In this document: piece after piece, positions 58,129 to 64,000 of the stretch
Layout of the letters: each line of letters opens with the position of its first letter
Position numbering within the stretch: the first letter of the stretch is position 1
Source of the DNA: JAFNAG01 sp050011535
GTDB taxonomy: Bacteria; Acidobacteriota; UBA6911
Direction of reading: 5' to 3'
NCBI GenBank assembly: GCA_050011535.1
Contig: JBEKIX010000007.1
Coordinates: 1 to 64,000, forward strand
DNA: 64,000 bases
The notes under the pieces: generated by a model
Databases searched by the model: none
The model's input: only the letters and a program-made list of their open reading frames with translations
What the model was told of the DNA's origin: nothing
Position numbers and translations under genes: made by a program

Positions 58129-60141
58129 ATGTTCAGAATAGGAATCGACACCGGCGGGACATTTACTGATTTCATCGTTCTCGACGGCAAGCGCGTGCGC
58201 ACGCTCAAACTTCTCTCTACGCCTGCCAATCCGGCCACGGCCATATTCCAAGGCCTGCACGAGCTTCTGGACAGCCGCGATTGCGACATCCGCCACGGCT
58301 CCACCGTGGCCACCAACGCCCTCCTCGAGCGCAAAGGCGCGGTCACGGCCTTGATCACTACCGCGGGATTCGAGGATGTCCTCGAGATCGGCCGCCAGAA
58401 TCGGCCGAAGATCTACAGTCTTTTTCCGTCGCGGCCGGATCCTCTGGTTCCTGCTCGCTTGCGTCTGGGAGTGGCGGAACGTGTATTGTACGACGGCGCC
58501 GTTTTGGTTCCACTGAAATCCAGTGCGCTAGACTCGATAGTCGAGAAACTTCGGCGTTCCAGAGTTCAATCGGTCGCAGTCTGCCTGCTTTTTTCATATG
58601 CCAATCCTTCCCATGAAAAACAGATCGGCCGGAAACTGGGAAACTTGAAGATTCCGTTAAGTTTGAGTCACGTTATCCTGCCCGAATATCGGGAATACGA
58701 ACGCACCTCCACGACCGTGGTGAACGCCTATCTGGCCCCGGTCATGGGCCGTTATCTGGGGGACTTGGAGGAGGGTTTGCGCGCCAAACGGGGACGCGCC
58801 CATGCAAGCCTGCGCATCATGCAGTCGAACGGAGGCACCGTCTCGGCGCGCGCGGCCATCCGGGAGCCTGTCCGGACAATTCTGAGCGGTCCGGCGGGCG
58901 GTGTCGTGGGCGCATGGGAAGTGGCCCGCCAATCGGGATTTCCGAACATCCTGTCCTTCGACATGGGCGGCACTTCAACGGACGTTTCTCTCTGCGAAGG
59001 AGAGATCCGCATCACCAGCGAATCCGTGATTGCCAATTGCCCGATCGGTGTTCCGGTCATTGACATTCACACGGTGGGCGCGGGCGGCGGCTCCATCGCG
59101 CGCGTCGACGAGGGCGGAGCGCTGCGAGTCGGACCGGAAAGCGCCGGGGCGGATCCCGGCCCGATTTGCTATGGCAGGGGGACACGCGTGACGGTCACCG
59201 ACGCGAATCTCTTTCTCGGCAAGCTTGACACGGAATACCCGTTGGGCGGCCGGCTGCGCCTTGATGGCGGCGGTCTCGATGCCGCGTTCCGCGCCCTCGC
59301 GCGCGCAATGGGCGGAGTCAGCCCAGCCGCGGCAGCTCAAGGGGTGATCGATGTGGCCAACGCTAATATGGAAGCCGCATTGCGGGTGATCTCGGTCGAG
59401 CGCGGCTACGATCCCCGCGACTTCACCCTCGTGACCTTCGGCGGTGCAGGCGGCCTGCACGCCGTCCAGCTGGCCGCGAACCTGTCCATACCCCGCATCC
59501 TCATTCCGGAGAATCCCGGCCTGCTTTCCGCCCTCGGAGTGCTCCTTTCAGACAGTGTCCAGGATTTTTCGCGTACGGTCATGCTCCCCACCCAGGATGC
59601 CGGCGCGGCGGCGCTCGAGACGCGCTTTCGCGAGCTCGAAAAAAGAGCACTGGCTTCGATGAAAGCCGAGGGATTCTCCGCAGATCGAATTCGGCTCGAG
59701 CGCTGGATCGACATGCGCTACCGGGGCCAGAGCTATGAACTCAGCTTCCCCTTCTCCCGTTATTTCGCCGCCGCGTTTCATCGGCGCCACGAGCGACGCT
59801 ACGGTTACTCCGATCCGAAAAGAGAATCGGAAATCGTCACACTCCGCGTCCGGGTTCGAGGTTTGTCCGAAAAGCCGCGCGTGCCCAAAGACCGCCTCGG
59901 GCCGCCCGACCCGAAAGGCGCGCTGATCAAGGAAAAGCAGGTTCGTTTTGAAGGCAGGATTTGCCGCGCTCGCGTTTATGAAAGGTCTATGTTGCGTGCC
60001 GGCAACCGGATCGCAGGTCCGGCTCTCATTTTCGAATACAGCGCCACCGCTTCGGTTCCGCCGGGTTATGCATGCGAGGTCGATGCCTACCGAAATCTGC
60101 TCATAACTTTGCACTCCGGACGTCGGACCCGATTCTGTTAA
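58129..60141 (+). CDS. hydantoinase/oxoprolinase family protein (HyuA-like)
   Basis: A 670-residue ASKHA-fold ATPase related to N-methylhydantoinase A, 5-oxoprolinase and acetone carboxylase beta subunits. The N-terminal FRIGIDTGGTFTDFIVLDG, HGSTVATNALLERKGA (about 50), the second phosphate motif SFDMGGTSTDVSL (about 280), GAGGGSIARVDEGGALRVG and FGGAGGLHA (about 439) are all present. These enzymes open cyclic amides with ATP and normally need a HyuB partner, which is not adjacent. Substrate is therefore open. Length is normal for the A subunit. Confidence 0.87.
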   Translation: MFRIGIDTGGTFTDFIVLDGKRVRTLKLLSTPANPATAIFQGLHELLDSRDCDIRHGSTVATNALLERKGAVTALITTAGFEDVLEIGRQNRPKIYSLFPSRPDPLVPARLRLGVAERVLYDGAVLVPLKSSALDSIVEKLRRSRVQSVAVCLLFSYANPSHEKQIGRKLGNLKIPLSLSHVILPEYREYERTSTTVVNAYLAPVMGRYLGDLEEGLRAKRGRAHASLRIMQSNGGTVSARAAIREPVRTILSGPAGGVVGAWEVARQSGFPNILSFDMGGTSTDVSLCEGEIRITSESVIANCPIGVPVIDIHTVGAGGGSIARVDEGGALRVGPESAGADPGPICYGRGTRVTVTDANLFLGKLDTEYPLGGRLRLDGGGLDAAFRALARAMGGVSPAAAAQGVIDVANANMEAALRVISVERGYDPRDFTLVTFGGAGGLHAVQLAANLSIPRILIPENPGLLSALGVLLSDSVQDFSRTVMLPTQDAGAAALETRFRELEKRALASMKAEGFSADRIRLERWIDMRYRGQSYELSFPFSRYFAAAFHRRHERRYGYSDPKRESEIVTLRVRVRGLSEKPRVPKDRLGPPDPKGALIKEKQVRFEGRICRARVYERSMLRAGNRIAGPALIFEYSATASVPPGYACEVDAYRNLLITLHSGRRTRFC

Positions 60142-60156
60142 CTTAAGCGCAATTTG

Positions 60157-60262
60157 AAAAACTTGCCACAGATTACACAGATTTCACTGAACATCGTCTC
60201 CCACCATCTGGCTTTTTCGCATTTAAATCCGTGTAATCTGTGAAATCTGTGGCAAGTTTTTT
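60157..60262. repeat. palindromic element between convergent genes
   Basis: AAAAACTTGCCACAGATTAC and the inverted end AATCTGTGGCAAGTTTTTT frame about 106 bp. The inner parts repeat ACACAGATTT-type steps. Likely a bidirectional terminator, and the size is like R2. Confidence 0.75.
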
Positions 60263-60362
60263 GCCCACTTGCACGACCTCGGCCTTAATCCTTTACCGGC
60301 ATTGCGTCGGACCAGGCGCAGCGCGTAGAAAGCGGGTTTGATGGATCGGCTCGTACGGTTTG

Positions 60363-61094
60363 TCAATAGGGGCTGAGCTTTGTACGCTGGCGCAGGACTT
60401 CGTAGAGTGCGATTCCCGCGGCCACGCTCACGTTGTATGAGCTGACTTTGCCGCGCATTGGAATCGCGGCCAGAAAGTCACACTTCTCTTTTACGAGCCG
60501 ATGCAGGCCGCTCTCTTCACCACCGAGCACCAGGACGGTCGGCAGCTTGAAATCAAGTTCCCAAACTGGCTTGCCCGACTCGGCATCAAATCCGGCAATC
60601 CAATACCCCGCCTCCTTCAGCTGCTCGATGAGCCGCGCCGTATTCACGCAGCGCGCGATCTTGACGTGCGAGGTCGCACCGGCGCTCACCTTGACCGTGA
60701 TGGCGCTGAGAGGGGCACTGCGACGCTGGGGGACGAACACGCCGTCGGCGCCTGCTACTTCGGCGGAACGCAGGATGGCGCCAAGATTGTGCGGATCTTC
60801 TATGCCGTCTAGAACCAGCAGGAGTCCGGGCGAGTTCGCGCGCGCAAGGACGTCCTCTACGCCGCATAGAGGCATTTCTGAGACGTGGCAAAGAACGCCC
60901 TGGTGGCGCGCGCCTCCGGCTTTTCGATCAAGCCAAGAGCGTTCTTCAAACGCGACCGGCACCTTCTTTTCGCGGCTGAGATCGAGAATCTGTTGAATCC
61001 GGGGATTCTTCTGCCCGCGCTCGACACACACCTTTTCCACGCCGCCCGCGTTCAACGCCTCCCACACCGCATGAATTCCGTATGCCAGCGACAT
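60363..61094 (-). CDS. rlmB: 23S rRNA 2'-O-methyltransferase RlmB (TrmH family)
   Basis: A 243-residue SPOUT methyltransferase. The N-terminal substrate domain (AYGIHAVWEALNAGGVEKV) is followed by the knotted domain with the three motifs: IEDPHNLGAILRSAEVAGAD (about 98-117), VLVLGGEESGLH (about 188) and IPMRGKVSSYNVSVAAGIAL (about 212-231). RlmB methylates G2251 of 23S rRNA. ATG 61094 chosen: 8 bases after the gltX stop, AGGA upstream; a longer frame overlaps gltX. Likely co-transcribed with gltX. Confidence 0.9.
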   Translation of the reverse strand: MSLAYGIHAVWEALNAGGVEKVCVERGQKNPRIQQILDLSREKKVPVAFEERSWLDRKAGGARHQGVLCHVSEMPLCGVEDVLARANSPGLLLVLDGIEDPHNLGAILRSAEVAGADGVFVPQRRSAPLSAITVKVSAGATSHVKIARCVNTARLIEQLKEAGYWIAGFDAESGKPVWELDFKLPTVLVLGGEESGLHRLVKEKCDFLAAIPMRGKVSSYNVSVAAGIALYEVLRQRTKLSPY

Positions 61095-61102
61095 GTCATT
61101 TC

Positions 61103-62635
61103 CTAAAGGGCCGGCGCTCCGCGCTGGCCCTCTTTGAGGACGGCGGCGAGACGCTCGCGGCATGACATCACGCGCCGCGGGAGGTTCAGGCGGCTCCCTG
61201 TCTCATAGATCGGGATCAGCCGATCCAGCTCGGGCCCGGATCCAAGCCCAGTCAGCGCGGCGCGAATGGGATGAAACAGGTCCTTCCCTTTCCGTCCCGT
61301 TGTCTTCCTCACCATGCCGACGATCTCCTTGTAGGCATCGAACGTCAGGAATTCGCGTTCTGCGACAAGGCGGGCAAATTCTCTCGCAACCTGGAGCGAT
61401 CCCGGATTCGCGAGTTCCGCGCGCGCCCCTTCGTCAAGATACGGTTCATCGGCATCGAACCCATAGACTATGGAGGCTTCGCGGGAAAGCTGATCCAGGT
61501 GATCCACATGGGATCGCACCGCATCGACGACCAGCTCGAGCCATGAGCGCACGCCCGCATCCGGATCAGCAGGGATCAGCCGTGCTGCCGCAAAATATGG
61601 CACTGCCTGCTCCACGAGGACGGGAAGCGGCATTCTGTTTATGCATCCGCGGTTCATCCAATCCAGCTTGGCGTTGTCGAAGATCGCGGGACTGCGCGAC
61701 ACGCGCGACAGTTCAAAAAGCGCGACGATCTCCGGCAAATCCATGATTTCCTTTCCTTCTCCTGGAGGAGACCAGCCGAGCAGCGCCAGATAGTTGGCGA
61801 GAGCAGAAGGAAGATATCCCTGACTCCTGAACTCCTCCAGCGAAGTGGCGCCGTGCCGCTTGCTCAGCTTGCTACCATCCGGACCCAGCACCGTCGACAG
61901 GTGGGCAAACTCGGCCACCGGGGCCCCGAGCGCTTCGTAAATGAGGATCTGACGGTGCGTGTTGGACAAGTGGCCTTCCCCGCGGATCACGTGCGAGATT
62001 TCCATGGCGATGTCATCGACTACGCAGGAAAAATTGTACGTGGGACTCCCGTCACTGCGCAGGATCACCGGATCGCTGATTTGCGTCGTGTCGATGTCGA
62101 TGCGGCCATAGACCAGGTCAGAGAATCCAACCTGTCCGGGCCGCACTCGCAGCCGCAGGACTGAGGGCGCGCCGGCCGCCTGGAGCGCCTCGACCTGAGC
62201 CCGGGTAAGGTGCCGGCACTTTCCGGAGTAACGCGGCATTTCCCCTATTGCCAGCTGCTGCTGGCGTGTCTGATCGAGTTCCTCCTCCGTGCAGAAGCAA
62301 CGGAATACAAGGTCGTCAGCAAGCAGCCGATCGGCGCGCTCGCGATAGAGTTCATACCTGTCCGTCTGTCGATATGGGCCGTGCGCACCGCCTATATCGA
62401 TGCCTTCGTTCCATTCGAGACCGAGCCAGCGCAGGTCATCGAGGAGCTGCTTTTCGTATTCAGGCCGGCTGCGCTCGGCGTCGGTATCCTCGATGCGCAG
62501 AATAAACGTCCCGCCATGATGGCGGGCGACAAGCCAATTGAAAAGCGCCGTGCGCGCATTACCCACGTGCAGGAATCCGGTGGGACTGGGCGCGAATCTC
62601 ACCCGTACCTTCCGGCCTGGGATATTCGAATCCAT
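61103..62635 (-). CDS. gltX: glutamyl-tRNA synthetase
   Basis: A 510-residue class I aminoacyl-tRNA synthetase. The HIGH-type motif is APSPTGFLHVGNARTALFNW (about 15-34), the KMSKS-type motif is SKLSKRHGA (about 254), and the zinc region is FRCFCTEEELDQ then YSGKC. The anticodon-binding helical domain fills the C terminus. AAGGA 7 bases before ATG 62635 sets the start; the longer frame has 18 unsupported residues. It should charge tRNA-Glu, and possibly tRNA-Gln as in many bacteria. Confidence 0.95.
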   Translation of the reverse strand: MDSNIPGRKVRVRFAPSPTGFLHVGNARTALFNWLVARHHGGTFILRIEDTDAERSRPEYEKQLLDDLRWLGLEWNEGIDIGGAHGPYRQTDRYELYRERADRLLADDLVFRCFCTEEELDQTRQQQLAIGEMPRYSGKCRHLTRAQVEALQAAGAPSVLRLRVRPGQVGFSDLVYGRIDIDTTQISDPVILRSDGSPTYNFSCVVDDIAMEISHVIRGEGHLSNTHRQILIYEALGAPVAEFAHLSTVLGPDGSKLSKRHGATSLEEFRSQGYLPSALANYLALLGWSPPGEGKEIMDLPEIVALFELSRVSRSPAIFDNAKLDWMNRGCINRMPLPVLVEQAVPYFAAARLIPADPDAGVRSWLELVVDAVRSHVDHLDQLSREASIVYGFDADEPYLDEGARAELANPGSLQVAREFARLVAEREFLTFDAYKEIVGMVRKTTGRKGKDLFHPIRAALTGLGSGPELDRLIPIYETGSRLNLPRRVMSCRERLAAVLKEGQRGAPAL

Positions 62636-62662
62636 GGCATTTTCCTTGTAACAATGGTTCTT

Positions 62663-62849
62663 GAGGCTCGAAGGGCAGGCAGTTAGCAAGCCCGGACGTG
62701 AGACCGGGATCCGATTCCGGATTAAAAATCGAGCGCCGAAGACACGGCACTCTGGAAATTTCAGGCGCCGCGCCTTCGGCGCTCAATCTCTCCGCTATCC
62801 CTATCCCGGCCTTATGGCCGGGCCTATTAATTGCCGGCCCTTCGGGCCT
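62663..62849. repeat. R4 nested palindrome
   Basis: Same plan as the copies at 49714 and 56850; the left half has decayed (AGGCTCGAAGGGCAGGC, GCCCGGACGTGAGACCGGG) while the right half keeps CCGGCCTTATGGCCGGGCCT and GCCGGCCCTTCGGGCCT. Confidence 0.85.
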
Positions 62850-62866
62850 CTGGAGTGGGGCCATTT

Positions 62867-63108
62867 TGCGTCCCGTAGGGACGCCGCGAAAATAGCCCGG
62901 CACTTTAGTGCCGGGATTATGTGTCAGGTTAAGGACGAGTCCCGTAGGGACGATTGATATGCAGAGCACGGATACTGACCTCCTGATCCAATACGACCAG
63001 AGGCACGTCTGTGAATAACTCAGCCGTCCCTACGGGACTTGCGATATAGCGATCCGACAATCCCGGCACTGAAGTGCCGGGCTATTATCATTGCGTCCCT
63101 AACGGGAC
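62867..63108. repeat. R5 nested palindrome
   Basis: Same block order as 54728-54968, with the palindromic blocks nearly unchanged and the central spacer partly conserved (CCAATACGACCAGAGG, AACTCAGCCGTCCCTACGG). Confidence 0.9.
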
Positions 63109-63182
63109 TCAGCTCTTGCGATCCAATCATGTTCCACTGAGCAAACCCGGTGCGCCTGCGAATCCTACGCCAACCATTGTCT

Positions 63183-63211
63183 AGGTCCAAGTTCAAGTCC
63201 ACGTCCAGGTG
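63183..63211. repeat. R6 hexamer array, single arm
   Basis: AGGTCCAAGTTCAAGTCCAC then GTCCAGGTG: hexamers in the orientation of the right arm at 8432-8472. Confidence 0.65.
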
Positions 63212-63229
63212 GAGGAAGCGGGGCATAAG

Positions 63230-64000
63230 TCAGCGCTCAGCACCGGAAAGCAGCACGACCGCTTGAGCCGAAATGCCCTCGCCCCGGCCCTCGGCGTTCA
63301 TCCCTTCGGTGGTCGTGGCTTTGATGCTCACGGCAGCAGGTCCCAATCCGAGCGCTTCCGCAATGTTGGTCCGCATGGCCGCAAAAAAAGGAGCAAGCTT
63401 GGGCCGCTGCGCCAGCACGGTCGCGTCTACGTTGATGACGGTCCATCTCCCGTCTGCAAGCTTGTCCTTGACCTCGCGCAGGAACTCCAGGCTGGGCCTG
63501 TTGTGGTGAGCCGGATCGCTGTCAGGGAAGTGGCGTCCGATGTCGCCCAGGGCCGCCGCTCCGAGGAGTGCGTCACACACGGCATGGATGAGGGCATCAG
63601 CATCCGAGTGCCCTTCCAGGCCCTTCTCAAATGGAATTACGACACCGCCCAGGACGAGTTTGCGACCCTCCACCAGCTGGTGATAGTCAATTCCGTATCC
63701 AATGCGAAGCATGGCATTTTCTCCCGCAGCCCCTTGCCGCCACGGCTCGCCGGGTCGCTGCAGTGCCAGGAGCCTTTCCGCGATCTCGAGGTCGATAGGA
63801 TGGGTGATCTTTATGTTAAAGGGAGATCCTTCCACAATTACTACTTTGTGTCCGGCTCGGCGCACCAGCGAGGATTCATCCGTTCCCAGAAAGCCCTCCG
63901 CAGAGGCGCGCGCCAGGGCGGATCGCAAAATCGAAGCATGGAAGCACTGCGGAGTCTGAACCGCGAACAACTCCTCCCTGGGAGGTGTCTTAAGCACGCG
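63230..64000 (-). CDS. ispDF: IspD-IspF bifunctional enzyme, N terminus beyond window
   Basis: The C-terminal 256 residues of a fusion running off the right edge. Residues before about 80 are the end of IspD (FAVQTPQCFHASILRSAL, TDESSLVRRAG, NIKITHPIDLEIAE), which makes CDP-ME in the MEP isoprenoid pathway. After a linker, IspF starts near 63712 (LRIGYGIDYHQLVEGRKL), with metal-binding IDYH, GHSDADALIHAVCDALLGAA and the conserved ATTTEGMNAEGRGEGI end. IspF makes MEcPP. The joint frame without a stop supports one polypeptide; IspE is not in view. Confidence 0.92.
   Translation of the reverse strand, partial: RVLKTPPREELFAVQTPQCFHASILRSALARASAEGFLGTDESSLVRRAGHKVVIVEGSPFNIKITHPIDLEIAERLLALQRPGEPWRQGAAGENAMLRIGYGIDYHQLVEGRKLVLGGVVIPFEKGLEGHSDADALIHAVCDALLGAAALGDIGRHFPDSDPAHHNRPSLEFLREVKDKLADGRWTVINVDATVLAQRPKLAPFFAAMRTNIAEALGLGPAAVSIKATTTEGMNAEGRGEGISAQAVVLLSGAER

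Larger units (their letters stand above)
62636..63229. other. intergenic region packed with R4, R5 and R6 repeats
   Basis: No gene is seen in 594 bases. Three repeat families lie in a row between gltX and ispDF on the same strand. Confidence 0.55.

Overview
The window reads as chromosomal DNA of a high-GC, diderm soil or sediment bacterium, most likely an acidobacterium. The best pointer is the secreted VWFA-like protein at 39145-41346, which matches the acidobacterial VWFA-related family. A PEP-CTERM protein, carboxypeptidase-regulatory-like proteins, abundant TPR proteins and many intergenic palindromes fit this. The assignment is inference: no rRNA or ribosomal protein gene is present.

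Layout. 0-3.6 kb: accessory region with two toxin-antitoxin pairs (HigBA-like, RelE/Phd-like) and a lipoprotein. 3.9-10.7 kb: housekeeping enzymes (M29-like aminopeptidase, ThiD, LOG-family protein, dNTPase, ArfB, class-V aminotransferase). 10.9-13.3 kb, minus strand: ECF sigma factor, zinc-finger anti-sigma factor and TPR protein, with a hairpin over a strong Shine-Dalgarno and a 16-codon leader ORF. 13.7-20 kb: envelope polysaccharide genes (WecA/WbpL-like, WbpM-like, WecB), a secreted cyanophycinase-like peptidase and a PEP-CTERM protein. 20.3-28.4 kb: secreted glycosidase-like protein, PAS-PAS-PP2C phosphatase, aminotransferase, OPT transporter. 28.5-36 kb, minus strand: a system I cytochrome c maturation cluster (ccmE, F, H, A, B, C and a small ccmD) with a CxxxY-type CcmE and a CxCxC-type CcmH and no ccmG in view. 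36.4-54.6 kb: two paralogous AhpD-like/PAS/GAF/GGDEF proteins bracket the VWFA protein, three membrane-glycosyltransferase-like TPR proteins and two GT39-type proteins. 55-58 kb: ABC exporter with a TPR partner. 58-64 kb: HyuA-like protein, rlmB, gltX and a truncated ispDF fusion.

The most unusual feature is the density of structured intergenic repeats. At least six families occur: (R1) hairpins of about 80-230 bp with near-identical arms and a centre found in both orientations; (R2) REP/MITE-like palindromes of about 90 bp with GAAATTGGGGACAGTCACC-type ends; (R3) TCGAATTTCGAA-type palindromes; (R4) nested palindromes of about 185 bp; (R5) nested palindromes of about 241 bp; (R6) inverted arrays of a GGAC-containing hexamer. 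They lie between almost all operons, sometimes supply stop codons or sit directly against ribosome binding sites, and no transposase is present in the window.

I saw no rRNA, tRNA, CRISPR array or complete insertion sequence. All family names rest on motif recognition by eye.
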